A stretch of 64,000 nucleotides of DNA. Source: a virus. The notes under the pieces are model-generated. The model saw nothing but the letters and a program-made list of their open reading frames with translations. It had not been told where the DNA came from and searched no databases. This document shows, in pieces, positions 24,057 through 32,808 of this stretch. The translations under genes were made by a program, and so were the position numbers. The stretch covers positions 78,199 through 142,198 of IMG/VR virus record IMGVR_UViG_3300023083_000001; one strand, 5' to 3'. Each line of letters begins with the position of its first letter. Positions within the stretch are counted from its first letter, which is position 1.

Positions 24057-25139
24057 ATGGATAACTCTGGCCGCCGGTTTTCCGTACTCGACAAATGTCG
24101 GGTGACGACGGCGTTCGCTGCTTCAACGGCAGGGGAGCACGGCATAGACTCCATGACGGTTACTAACCGTTATTTCAATCACACGTCCCATCAAATCAAC
24201 GTGAAAACGAGAATGGGTGTGAACGCAACATTGCAGCCTACGCGGAACACAATACGCAATGAGCGTATTGAGATCCATGTGGATTGGCAAATGTCCAGTG
24301 ATACGTTTAAGCGATGTGAACGCGATCTGGTTGATAAAAATGTAAGGCCTGATTCATTGATGGGGATGGTGATCAGAGCGTTTGATCAACGCCATCCAAG
24401 AAATCGAGCTAACCAGTATTCGGCAGTTGTTGTCATCGAGTTCTCGTTGAAAGAACTGATGGAAGCTGGTGGTGTGGTTTATCTGGAAGAAGTGGATCTG
24501 CTGGTGTCAATCGGCGAACACAAGAATGAACTGATCGATCATCCGTTCGGTGCCAATGAACGGTTGCGAGCAGGGCTAGCTGCCAGTATTCCTCACCTGG
24601 GAAAAGAAACCTTCCTTATGTCCATTAAGGCAGTTGACAACAGTGCACTCAGACGACATCAGGATCGCTTCCTCCTGATCGGTGACGAGGTGCACCATAT
24701 CCCGATTGAGGCGGATATGCAACTCCAGACAGGCATCCACATTACCACTCGGCATTGTGCACTCGGTAAGTTACGAGAAGGTACTGGCGGTCACGTCAAG
24801 ACTCAGTTCCTAAGCTTTGATGAAGCGGATAAACGTTTCGGATTTGCAGACACCATTGAGAAGGCCAGATCCAATGGTACTTGGGAAGGAGTGTGGAAGG
24901 AAAAGCTGGCAGAGAAAACGTACGAACAAAAGCAGTGGGAGCAGGAAGTCAAAGACCGTGCCATTGAGCGAGAAGATCGTATCAATGAAGTTCGGGCCAG
25001 ACAAATGCAGGAAAAGATCAAGGATGATACTAATAAGGAAGAGGTAAAGAACTTCGGGGATTGGATGCGAATCATCGGAGTGACGGTTACAGCTGCATTT
25101 ACGCTAGTTGGCATATTTGCTAAAATGAAACCAGCTTAA
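24057..25139 (+). CDS. Unknown protein with C-terminal membrane anchor
   Basis: Predicted 360 residues from ATG 24057 (MDNSGRRFSVL) with AAAGGG upstream; an in-frame ATG at 24027 is possible but overlaps the TATATTTT candidate promoter. The N-terminal two thirds look globular (VVVIEFSLKELMEAGGVVYL; HHIPIEADMQLQTGIHITT). Residues ~255-330 are a long charged helix (EREDRINEVRARQMQEKIKD), then one membrane span (IIGVTVTAAFTLVGIF) near the C-terminus, a tail-anchored layout. It sits between capsid and the RNA polymerase-like gene; function unknown. Confidence 0.68.
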   Translation: MDNSGRRFSVLDKCRVTTAFAASTAGEHGIDSMTVTNRYFNHTSHQINVKTRMGVNATLQPTRNTIRNERIEIHVDWQMSSDTFKRCERDLVDKNVRPDSLMGMVIRAFDQRHPRNRANQYSAVVVIEFSLKELMEAGGVVYLEEVDLLVSIGEHKNELIDHPFGANERLRAGLAASIPHLGKETFLMSIKAVDNSALRRHQDRFLLIGDEVHHIPIEADMQLQTGIHITTRHCALGKLREGTGGHVKTQFLSFDEADKRFGFADTIEKARSNGTWEGVWKEKLAEKTYEQKQWEQEVKDRAIEREDRINEVRARQMQEKIKDDTNKEEVKNFGDWMRIIGVTVTAAFTLVGIFAKMKPA

Positions 25140-25161
25140 GCTGAAAGGGGCGGGGAAGTTA

Positions 25162-26862
25162 ATGCCAGATATCGAGTTATTTAATGAACTGCAAGAGGAC
25201 ATGCCCAGCTTTAACCAGGAGATCATGGATGGCTTGGCGTATACGGGGCTTGAGAAAGCTAAAGAGGAAGTAGATCTCCTCATCCGTTGTGCTGAAGGTA
25301 GTTATCCAGACGGCTTTGAGTTCCTGGGGTCTGTTGTTTGTAGTCCACAAGAAGCGTACAGTGTCATGGCTAGCTCCCTGACGAGGTCTGATCGTTCGAC
25401 ACCCTCGGTAGATCTCGCCCCAAGTGATGTCTTCTTGGTAAAATACCGCTTTGCGGCAGACGGTAAGGAGTTGTATCCACGATACTTCTATTTGCCGTAT
25501 GTTCGCAAGGGCGGTTTGATTATGATCGCTGGTAAACAGTTCTCCATAAGCCCGATCTTGACTGACCCGTGTTTCTCGGTTGGTCCAGACAATGTATTCA
25601 TCCGCATGAGTCGGGCGCCTGTTACATTCAAGCGTGTGATCAACACGGTAATGATTAATGGGGAACAAGTCTCGAAGTATGTAGCCTACAGTTGGCTGCA
25701 TCACCGAGGTGGCAATAACAACAAGAAGAGTGAAAGCGACACTCTGTCTCTCGGTCGGGTAATGACAACATTACCCCACTACTTGTTCTGCAAATACGGA
25801 ATGGAAGAAGCCTTCAAACGCTTTGCCCACACCAGCTACAAACTCGAAATCGTTGACATCCCGCTGGACGATCGTAAAGACCGTTACCAGTTGACACTCA
25901 ACGAGTTGGAAAATCGAGGGTATGACCTGAAGAAGTGGGAGGTCATCATGTCCAACCATGTACGACCTTCTACGCTAAAGACTCGTGGCGACTACAACGT
26001 AATGGCGACGCCCATCGTCATGCTGATACCGAAGAAGAATCTGAACGTATTGGCAACGTTGTTCGCGACGGCGTTTTTCTATATCGTGGATCATTATCCT
26101 ACGTTCCACGATTGTGAAGAACTGAACGACAGCTTCCGCTGGAAGATCTGGCTGGGTTACGTCCTCTGGGGCGATCAGCTGGGTTGGAGTAAGCTGGTAG
26201 AAAACGTAGACAGCCACCTGGCCTCTTTGGACGACTATGTCGACATTGAAGTCAAGCGGATGCTTATCGAAGAAGAGGAGCTGGATATTGACAACATCTA
26301 TCAACTCTTTGTCTACATCTTGCAAGAGATGGATGACTTGATCGATAAGAAAGAAGAAGACATCGGCAGTATGTACGGTAAACGGTTGGTAACAGCTCCC
26401 TACGTGTTACGTGATATCTTCGAGCAGATCTTTCGCTGCTTGTTTGAAATCACAAACAACAAGAAACGTAAACATACCGCAGATGACTACAACAAGATCC
26501 TGGGTAAGTACTTCATGCCCACGATCATCTTCAATCTGCGTAAGACCAGTAGCAAGCCGTACATGTCCTCGGTCTCAACCCCCGGTGACAACATGTTGTT
26601 CAAGATTACATCGCGACTGGTGATGCAAGCCCAAACCTCTGCCGGTCGTAAGTCTTCGAACATCAACGTCAATGATCCGTTGTCGAGGCTCCACCCGTCA
26701 ATTGCAGAGGCCGGTAACCATTTGGTATTGCCCAAGCATAGCCCTCTTGGTCGTAACACCTTGAACGTTACCGCTCGACTGGATGTCAAGAAGACTATCC
26801 AACGCAAGGAACACATGGTGGAAGTCATCGAACACATTGATGAGGCTATCCATCGCTCGTAA
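25162..26862 (+). CDS. Candidate RNA polymerase beta N-terminal fragment
   Basis: Predicted 566 residues, ATG with GGGGAAG upstream. LPYVRKGGLIMIAGKQFSIS followed by PILTDPCFSV aligns in order with the beta-subunit element G-x-F-I-I-N-G-x-E-R-V-I-V-S-Q-L-x-R-S-P-G-V. DIGSMYGKRLVTAPYVLRDI resembles D-x-L-x-N-R-R-x-x-x-x-G-E-L-L, and NVNDPLSRLHPSIAEA resembles the N-P-L-x-E-x-x-H-x-R-R region. In phiKZ the non-virion polymerase beta N-half (gp123) lies a few genes after capsid gp120, matching this position. It would transcribe phage genes with other split subunits not seen here. Remote similarity read by eye; a virion protein remains possible. Confidence 0.5.
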   Translation: MPDIELFNELQEDMPSFNQEIMDGLAYTGLEKAKEEVDLLIRCAEGSYPDGFEFLGSVVCSPQEAYSVMASSLTRSDRSTPSVDLAPSDVFLVKYRFAADGKELYPRYFYLPYVRKGGLIMIAGKQFSISPILTDPCFSVGPDNVFIRMSRAPVTFKRVINTVMINGEQVSKYVAYSWLHHRGGNNNKKSESDTLSLGRVMTTLPHYLFCKYGMEEAFKRFAHTSYKLEIVDIPLDDRKDRYQLTLNELENRGYDLKKWEVIMSNHVRPSTLKTRGDYNVMATPIVMLIPKKNLNVLATLFATAFFYIVDHYPTFHDCEELNDSFRWKIWLGYVLWGDQLGWSKLVENVDSHLASLDDYVDIEVKRMLIEEEELDIDNIYQLFVYILQEMDDLIDKKEEDIGSMYGKRLVTAPYVLRDIFEQIFRCLFEITNNKKRKHTADDYNKILGKYFMPTIIFNLRKTSSKPYMSSVSTPGDNMLFKITSRLVMQAQTSAGRKSSNINVNDPLSRLHPSIAEAGNHLVLPKHSPLGRNTLNVTARLDVKKTIQRKEHMVEVIEHIDEAIHRS

Positions 26863-26893
26863 AGAATAAACCCGTGTTGTACTTGGAGTGCCT

Positions 26894-28783
26894 ATGAGTA
26901 TCGATTCAAAGATTTGGGATTTCCTGGCAGATCGTGCTGTGGAGTTTATCACCAAAAAGGAAAGCGTCAGCGATCTGCGCGGTAAGTACTTTGACATCAT
27001 GTCGGAGGCTCGCTGGGCAAATCCTGCGTTCAACAAGCTGATTGACAACATCTATCATTCGTTGGACAACATTGAGCGCATGTGTGCTCAGCGTGGTGAC
27101 AAAGACGAAGACTGGATGGCCGACGGTGTGGCCAGGATGGTAGATGGTCATTTCGCCAGCAGTGTGCTCAGCGATAACCGCATTGCCGATTCTCTTGGGC
27201 AACGCGATTATGACGGCATGGTGGCGGCCTTTGATGAATTCAAGGAACTCACCGGGCAAAGCCGTAGCCGTGGGCGGGATAGCGGTTACGATCGTGGCCG
27301 GGGTAGCTTCGGTAATGCTGCTACTGACCGTGGCGGTCGGGAAGCGCCTAGTCGTGGGCGTGACCTTGGCGTGGGTCGTGGATCAACTCCTGGCCGTTCT
27401 AGCGGTAGTCGCTCGGCTGGGGTTGGTGACAGCTGGGACATGCTCGCCAACATTGGTGACGAGCCTCAACCGGAACAACAACGCCGGACCGTCGAACCGG
27501 AATCACGTTACGTACCGCCAGTTGCACAGGCGGTAGTGGAACCGATTCGCAATGTACGTGCGCAAGTTACAATTGATGGGCCTGATTACACCAAAGCTCG
27601 ACCTTACGATCGTTTCCGTCGTGGGGACGAGTTGTGGGAACTGGCTCATCTGAGCAAATGGAAACTTACCGGGGACGGTGTCGACATCGAATCAACCATC
27701 CCTACCTTGTATAACTGCAATACACACGTCAAGTATTTCGTTCAGGATCTTGACGGTCGTGTTCGTGAGGAGTTAGAACCCGTGAATGAAGATACCCGCT
27801 ACGCCGCCCATGAAACTTTGAACCGTGCCAGCGATCAGCCGGTTGCCCCTAAACCTGCATCGTCGGGTTTCAGTCGCGCAACATTGCAAAGCGGCGGCGA
27901 TGACGATGGCCTGTCCAAAGAACACAAGCCGACTCCCCGCCAGAAGCTTGTCGACTTGATCGACGACATCAAAGAAGATCAGCTGCAACTGAACGCCGCA
28001 TCGCCGGTTGACAGTCTGACCGGGGCAATCTTCTCTACTCGTGCCAAGCTGCGCGCTGACAACGAACATGCCCGCGTCGATCTGCATCTGCTGCGTACAC
28101 CCATCGTCGCCACCAGCTTTGAACAGATCGCTCTGATCGAACTGGTGTACAACACCAACAGCCTGGCCGGTGCGCAAGAGAAGTTGAACGAACTGAAGCC
28201 CCAGTTCGATCTGCCAGTGTGGGAAACGCTGAACACACGTTTCTCGGACTACCTCCTGCGCGCTCTGCGTTTCCAGTTCCAGTACAACGAAATCGTGAAG
28301 TTCAACTTCAGCAAACACTACGGCAAGTTGCTGGAGAAGTTTGCAGCAGACCGCGGGGCTGATGCAGCGGCATCGTTTGCTCATCGTGTTGGTTACATTA
28401 CCGACTTGGCCTGCGGTCACTTCAGCAAAGATGACGTTGCCGGGTACACCGAAGATTTGTTCGAGCACAAGGCGTTCGAATCTGAAGGTGTGACTGTACC
28501 TGTTGTATCGTTTGTCGACTTCATCGCTTTGGCGGCATTTGACGCCACGCTTGACCAGCTGGGCATCGGCAACCAGTTGGATAACTCGGAAATGGGGGTA
28601 GTGGTCAATGCAACCGACCACTCCGAACTGAATCGCTCGCTGCGTAAACTGTACGAGAACCTCGATCGTGCGGTGCCAACGCCTGCGAAGATTCGTGCTT
28701 ACCTGTCCACCTCGGACAATCGCCTGGTAGAAGTACTGCCGTACGCCAACAAGACTGACGTGTTCATTCTGGCTGCGGTGTAG
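26894..28783 (+). CDS. Unknown protein with RG-rich disordered region
   Basis: Predicted 629 residues from ATG 26894 with GGAG 5 nt upstream. Three parts: a helical N-terminal ~118 residues; a disordered stretch at about residues 120-176 packed with RG/GR units (GQSRSRGRDSGYDRGRGSF, PSRGRDLGVGRGS); and a large folded C-terminal region including YTKARPYDRFRRGDELWELA and PTLYNCNTHVKYFVQDLDG. RG-rich segments bind nucleic acid and drive condensation in other systems, so an RNA- or DNA-associated role is plausible. It lies directly after the polymerase-like gene. No catalytic motif seen. Confidence 0.65.
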   Translation: MSIDSKIWDFLADRAVEFITKKESVSDLRGKYFDIMSEARWANPAFNKLIDNIYHSLDNIERMCAQRGDKDEDWMADGVARMVDGHFASSVLSDNRIADSLGQRDYDGMVAAFDEFKELTGQSRSRGRDSGYDRGRGSFGNAATDRGGREAPSRGRDLGVGRGSTPGRSSGSRSAGVGDSWDMLANIGDEPQPEQQRRTVEPESRYVPPVAQAVVEPIRNVRAQVTIDGPDYTKARPYDRFRRGDELWELAHLSKWKLTGDGVDIESTIPTLYNCNTHVKYFVQDLDGRVREELEPVNEDTRYAAHETLNRASDQPVAPKPASSGFSRATLQSGGDDDGLSKEHKPTPRQKLVDLIDDIKEDQLQLNAASPVDSLTGAIFSTRAKLRADNEHARVDLHLLRTPIVATSFEQIALIELVYNTNSLAGAQEKLNELKPQFDLPVWETLNTRFSDYLLRALRFQFQYNEIVKFNFSKHYGKLLEKFAADRGADAAASFAHRVGYITDLACGHFSKDDVAGYTEDLFEHKAFESEGVTVPVVSFVDFIALAAFDATLDQLGIGNQLDNSEMGVVVNATDHSELNRSLRKLYENLDRAVPTPAKIRAYLSTSDNRLVEVLPYANKTDVFILAAV

Positions 28784-28952
28784 TCACCTAAGCGCTAAAA
28801 GCCATTCTGCTCCACAAGCAATAGGTGGCCAGGTAAGTATTCATTAATCTAACTGTTTCAAATAATAGGACGAATCCGCAGACTTCTCTTAACGGAGGTC
28901 TGTGGTCACCCAATCTTTGGGTGTTTCTTTTTTTTGTGGTGAGGACGTATTC
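28784..28952 (+). promoter_or_regulatory. Leader with terminator/attenuator before CYTH gene
   Basis: Contains CAGACTTC (28879-28886) facing GAGGTCTG (28895-28902), one G-T pair, then a second hairpin and T tract ending only ~17 bp before the CYTH-like ATG. The layout could end transcription from the previous unit or act as an attenuator for the next gene. The upstream part (TAATCTAACTGTTTCAAATAATAGG) is AT-rich and may contain a promoter. Confidence 0.45.
28907..28935 (+). terminator. Rho-independent terminator
   Basis: CACCCAA (28907-28913) pairs with TTGGGTG (28917-28923), loop TCT, directly followed by TTTCTTTTTTTT. Confidence 0.88.
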
Positions 28953-29690
28953 ATGAGTGATCTCATTGAAGATCTGGCATTCACACGTGTAGAAAGCGCA
29001 GAGGCTAGCTTTGAGGCTTCCAGCGTCGAGTACGAGGTTGAGATCTACCTTGAAGGTTTCGACATTGAGGAGATCAAGTCTAAGGCTGTCACACACTGCT
29101 CGCAAGAGCAATGGGGTATCTTTGTACCAAAGACTGATGCAAACGCCTCCAGCGGCTCCATACGCGTTCGTAAGAGCGTGTCTGTAGACGACGAGACCAA
29201 GTACGAACTCACCACGAAGACTTCGGCAGGTGATAGCGGAAAGAACGAACATGAGATCGATACTGACGACGTGCAGTTCGAACAGTTCAAACGGTTTGCC
29301 GATCAAGGTCTGATCAAGACTCGCTACGAGTTCCCTGGGCAGCTGGAAGGCGGTATTGACTTCACGTACGAAGTGGATGTGTTCTACAACGCTCGTGGGG
29401 AATTGGTGCCGTGGGTCAAGATTGATGCTGAGCTACCTGTGGGTACACCGTTCAATCCTGAAATGATTCCATTGACGTACACTGATCGAATCCTCATCAC
29501 GCCTGAACTAAAAGGCCGTAATGAAGTCCTCGAGAAGAAGATCGCCAATCTGTACGAGAAGTACTTCCGCGCGATGAACGTTTACGTCGGTACTACTGTA
29601 GACGATGCGGCCGTGATTGCAGCTGAAGTCCCTACTGAGCAAGTGAATCAAACCGATGCGGTTACAGACGAAAACTCTGAAGCGGCATAA
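28953..29690 (+). CDS. CYTH-like (triphosphate tunnel) protein
   Basis: Predicted 245 residues from ATG 28953 (MSDLIEDLAF) with GTGAGGA upstream; the frame from 28902 would begin inside the terminator. It shows the order expected of CYTH/triphosphate tunnel proteins: EYEVEIYLEGF near residue 27 (an E-x-E-x-Y variant of the usual E-x-E-x-K), SIRVRKSVSVDD, KYELTTKTS, and an acidic strand YEVDVFYNARGELVPWVKID. Such proteins hydrolyse or bind triphosphates, for example NTPs or RNA 5' ends. The variant signature leaves activity uncertain. The end of the gene overlaps the GCGGCATA flank of the junction hairpin. Confidence 0.55.
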   Translation: MSDLIEDLAFTRVESAEASFEASSVEYEVEIYLEGFDIEEIKSKAVTHCSQEQWGIFVPKTDANASSGSIRVRKSVSVDDETKYELTTKTSAGDSGKNEHEIDTDDVQFEQFKRFADQGLIKTRYEFPGQLEGGIDFTYEVDVFYNARGELVPWVKIDAELPVGTPFNPEMIPLTYTDRILITPELKGRNEVLEKKIANLYEKYFRAMNVYVGTTVDDAAVIAAEVPTEQVNQTDAVTDENSEAA

Positions 29691-29694
29691 ACGA

Positions 29695-29728
29695 CATACA
29701 GCCCCGGCCGTGAAGCCGGGGCTGTATG
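29695..29728. terminator. Convergent-junction hairpin
   Basis: A 14-bp perfect stem (29695-29708 with 29715-29728) and 6-nt loop, the only feature of the 41-bp gap between the CYTH-like gene and 29732. No T tract on either side. Confidence 0.82.
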
Positions 29729-29731
29729 CTG

Positions 29732-30220
29732 TCAAGGTGCTGGTTGAGCAGCGGCATCTTGTTGCTTATCAGACATCATGGTAACAGCTATCCGCAGAAG
29801 TTCAATGACATCTGAAGGTTTGCTGCCGCCACCAAGATTCAACGCCCACATTAACGCTATCACTACAATGGCTACACCGAACATCTTAAACATGAAATTG
29901 CGGTTAGCAGTCAAAGCTGCTGTGTTAGCATCCGCGGGTGACATTATCGGTATCATCGGTGTAGGTTGTGGTGGTGAAGGCGTTGGTTGCGGTACGTACG
30001 GCGATTGGCTAGGACCGATGTGTGACGTGTACACCATCTCTTGCAGTTCAGCTGTCAGAGAGTCGATAGCGCCCTGTACGTCTGATGCTTGTGCGGTGTT
30101 CGGATCCAATTGATTACCCTCAGGCAGGAACCCATTGATCAAACCAATGAGTACGTTCTCCCAAGGGAAACTGACCGCCGGGTTTTTAGCCATCAGGGCA
30201 ATGGCATCCTTTACGTTCAT
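29732..30220 (-). CDS. Unknown protein with one membrane span
   Basis: Predicted 162 residues with a strong GGGGG ribosome site. The N-terminal half is soluble with FPWENVLIGLINGFLPEGN and a Pro/Gln linker (PQPTPSPPQPTP) near residue 85; one membrane segment (MFGVAIVVIALMWALNLG) follows at about 110-130, then a short helical C-terminus rich in Gln and Ala. Last gene of the leftward block that begins at 36607. Possibly a membrane-attached accessory of the structural operon; no family recognised. Confidence 0.66.
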   Translation of the reverse strand: MNVKDAIALMAKNPAVSFPWENVLIGLINGFLPEGNQLDPNTAQASDVQGAIDSLTAELQEMVYTSHIGPSQSPYVPQPTPSPPQPTPMIPIMSPADANTAALTANRNFMFKMFGVAIVVIALMWALNLGGGSKPSDVIELLRIAVTMMSDKQQDAAAQPAP

Positions 30221-30247
30221 AAGAACCCCCGGTGTGCTGTAACAGAT

Positions 30248-30835
30248 TCAAACAAATGCGCGATCAGAGGCATCCAACGCCAGACATCTGGCTACGGCAA
30301 TCCCGTCAATTGAGTGCTCGTCCAGCGCTTCCAAATCAACACCCTCCCCAGCGACGATCAAAGGATCGTCTAAGATGAACTGTCGGATGAGATCTTTATC
30401 GTTGCGGTACTTACCCTTTGGACAAACCGACTTCTTTGCTCGACCTGGTGGGATCTTGGCAAATTCAATCGTGGGGTCATACGTGTACACACGACGGTCA
30501 ATCAAGTTCAGGCAAGTCGTCAGGACAGCAAACGATTGAGCATGTAGATGCATGAAAGGTGACTCACACCCCACAATGTGTGGATCGAACTCATCGAGCA
30601 TCTCGTAAATGAAATCATCAATAACCAATAGACGTGCAGCCAGATTATCTCGAGCTGCGCGGATACCGGAATGTCGTTCGTAAGCTGTCTTGTCGGCCTG
30701 CACTGTTCTTGCGTGAATAACAGTGGAAACTCGTGTCATGAGATCGTGGTCGACGATAACGCCACCGACCGTGTTGCTACCGTTGTCAATACCCATGATC
30801 CGGTATTTAAACGCGTCGCCACTGAATTCTATCAT
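30248..30835 (-). CDS. RuvC-like Holliday junction resolvase
   Basis: Predicted 195 residues. The RNase H-fold resolvase signature is visible in order: IMGIDNGSNTVGG near residue 13 (first Asp), PHIVGCESPF (catalytic Glu) and DEHSIDGIAVARCLAL near the C-terminus (D-x-x-D pair), the pattern of RuvC/poxvirus-type resolvases. It would cut branched DNA during recombination or before packaging. It lies inside an otherwise structural leftward operon. An inverted repeat at 30843-30870 separates it from the upstream gene. Substrate preference is inferred from family only. Confidence 0.75.
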   Translation of the reverse strand: MIEFSGDAFKYRIMGIDNGSNTVGGVIVDHDLMTRVSTVIHARTVQADKTAYERHSGIRAARDNLAARLLVIDDFIYEMLDEFDPHIVGCESPFMHLHAQSFAVLTTCLNLIDRRVYTYDPTIEFAKIPPGRAKKSVCPKGKYRNDKDLIRQFILDDPLIVAGEGVDLEALDEHSIDGIAVARCLALDASDRAFV

Positions 30836-30842
30836 GATGCGT

Positions 30843-30870
30843 TACGTCACCCCATCGCTAAGGTGACGTA
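30843..30870 (-). promoter_or_regulatory. Hairpin upstream of RuvC-like gene
   Basis: A 9-bp perfect stem, TACGTCACC (30843-30851) with GGTGACGTA (30862-30870), loop 10 nt, ending 7 bp before the resolvase start. No T tract. It could sequester or position the ribosome site (the loop carries GATGGGG on the minus strand) or be a processing site. Confidence 0.6.
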
Positions 30871-30876
30871 TCCTCC

Positions 30877-31761
30877 TTAAGTCGTAGAACCAATCGTCTC
30901 CAGAGTTGGAATGGAGGCAGTGGCCAACATCGGAACCTGGTTACCGATGTCAAAGTCCAGAGTCAGTTCCTGGCTGTTGTAATACAACGCTTTGTGATCG
31001 GCGGCGAAGCTGTAGATCTGGGTACCAATCGCTTCGATGAAGTTGATCGTACCCGCGGTGCTTTGAACCGATACTTGGCGGTCAGCCGCTGTGCAGAGAC
31101 CGAACTCGGACATGATCGCGTAACGCTCATCGCCGCCGTAGATGATCTTGGCGCAGTTGACGTATTCTTCAATATCGTTCTCACTGAGAACAACGTTGAT
31201 GATCGCCGAGGCAGCCAGTCTCACATCAGTGGTGGTGATCGCACCGGTGTCCGGCAGTTCAATCGCTTCAGGGAACAGATCCGAGGTCGCCGGGATGAAT
31301 GGTGTCTCGATGACGGTCCCGTCTTCACGGGTGATCTTCTTCATGTTCACCGGCGCTTGGTCCGGGGAGATGTTCAGACGCAGACCGTAGTAAGCGTAGT
31401 AGTTCTGGCCGCCATGCATTTCTTCTTTGCGCAGGGCGTACTTGTTACGTGAGGCCAACGGGATGTCGTCGTTGACTGCACGCATACAGAACGGCATTGG
31501 GTGGTATTCAGCCGCATGGTTAGCGGTGTGGTCGATGATCGATGTCAGTGCGATGCCGTCTTGACCTGGCTTGTAGCGGTGACCACGGTTACCGACTGTC
31601 AAGATCTGAAGCTTGACTTGCTCACCTACCGCAGGCCGGGCGTTACCCAGGATGTCCAGACGTTCGTTCATCGTGGACTTTGCGCTGATGATCGGGTTGT
31701 GACCGAGGAGAAGGTGAATCAACAGCTTGGCGCCGTAGATGGTTGCTTGTACGGTATTCAT
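30877..31761 (-). CDS. Probable virion structural protein
   Basis: Predicted 294 residues, ATG preceded by AAGGATT. Globular and beta-rich: GEQVKLQILTVGNRGHRYKP, HGGQNYYAYYGLRLNISPDQ, GDERYAIMSEFGLCTAADRQ. No membrane span or catalytic motif. It forms a leftward string with three family B genes upstream, so a tail or baseplate component is the natural reading, but only context supports it. Confidence 0.66.
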   Translation of the reverse strand: MNTVQATIYGAKLLIHLLLGHNPIISAKSTMNERLDILGNARPAVGEQVKLQILTVGNRGHRYKPGQDGIALTSIIDHTANHAAEYHPMPFCMRAVNDDIPLASRNKYALRKEEMHGGQNYYAYYGLRLNISPDQAPVNMKKITREDGTVIETPFIPATSDLFPEAIELPDTGAITTTDVRLAASAIINVVLSENDIEEYVNCAKIIYGGDERYAIMSEFGLCTAADRQVSVQSTAGTINFIEAIGTQIYSFAADHKALYYNSQELTLDFDIGNQVPMLATASIPTLETIGSTT

Positions 31762-31770
31762 CTTGAATCC

Positions 31771-32808
31771 TTAATTGGTGAATATGGCCGGAACCGAAGA
31801 GTGGTCATACGCAAGGTTGCCAGGTGTTTTACTGTCAGAGTACCGGTAAGCAATCTTGACGATGCCAGAAAGGTTCAGGCACTTCCTTCCTAACGCCACA
31901 ACCATGACGAAGTTGAAAGCAGGATCTTCTACAGTATAATCCTTGCTAACAAATCCGTTATACAGCACTTGCGAGCCGTACAGGTTAAATGCCCGGTCGT
32001 TTACTTCAACACTGACCCAAGGGTCACCTGTCAACTTCCTCAACAGAGGAGCGACAACGTTGCTCTCAAACAGATACTGCCCTTCCGGTATGCCGTACAG
32101 TTGAGATTCGTACATACGACGCTCAGTGAGGATCATCTGCACATCGTCCAACTTGAACTCACCTGCTGGTACGTATAGATCAATAGGCGGACGATTGAAG
32201 TTACCGTCACTGTAGAACTGCCGCAGATCCATCAACGAATCGATCGTCGTTCCCAACAACTCCAGGGAGCGTCGGGTCAGGATCTCGATCTCACCAAAGA
32301 AGATCAGGTGTGCAGGCTTAAAGGTCATCCGGTAGTTCTGGTTGTCCAGATACGGAGGTTCAATAGGCTCTACATTGATCACTGGACCATTAGCTGGATC
32401 AAAACCCGGCAGGTCCATGTTCAGCGGTGCGTCGCTGATGTCAGTGGTGATGAGCGTCAGATCGACCAGCTCAGGTTCGATGAACAAACCGTACTGTTCA
32501 AATAACGCTGCGATCACACTGGCAGGAGTGGCTTGCTTTACATGCACAACCAAAGGCTGACCATGCATTGTTAGCTTAAGGTCCACCCGGTTGTAAGTCA
32601 AGGTCCGCTTACTGGTATCCCAGCCCGTATTCGCCGCCGCACTGACCTGAACTTGACTCAAGCCAGTTTCATTAATCAGTACAGGAGTATCGAACACCAA
32701 CTGCTCAGGTTTCAGGAGGCGGTTGTTGATTCGATTGATGTAGTCGACCAGCAAAGCTTTTGACTTCTTGTCGAATCTAGAAATCGGTGGATTTGGACTT
32801 TGCTGCAT
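31771..32808 (-). CDS. Family B virion protein, extended
   Basis: Predicted 345 residues. The ATG at 32808 shares a base with the TGA of the preceding gene (ATGA overlap), favouring it over a GTG one codon earlier. N module: LTYNRVDLKLTMHGQPL, then PAHLIFFGEIEILTRRSLEL as the second strand. C module: DPWVSVEVNDRAFNLYGSQV followed by LYNGFVSKDY, and SGIVKIAYRYSD in place of YLHYN, with a ~20-residue tail. More diverged than the 1-14931 members. Confidence 0.72.
   Translation of the reverse strand: MQQSPNPPISRFDKKSKALLVDYINRINNRLLKPEQLVFDTPVLINETGLSQVQVSAAANTGWDTSKRTLTYNRVDLKLTMHGQPLVVHVKQATPASVIAALFEQYGLFIEPELVDLTLITTDISDAPLNMDLPGFDPANGPVINVEPIEPPYLDNQNYRMTFKPAHLIFFGEIEILTRRSLELLGTTIDSLMDLRQFYSDGNFNRPPIDLYVPAGEFKLDDVQMILTERRMYESQLYGIPEGQYLFESNVVAPLLRKLTGDPWVSVEVNDRAFNLYGSQVLYNGFVSKDYTVEDPAFNFVMVVALGRKCLNLSGIVKIAYRYSDSKTPGNLAYDHSSVPAIFTN

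Noticed and set aside
27773-28621. A 282-codon minus-strand open frame
   Set aside because: It opposes the 26894-28783 gene; its translation is biased and has no start signal.
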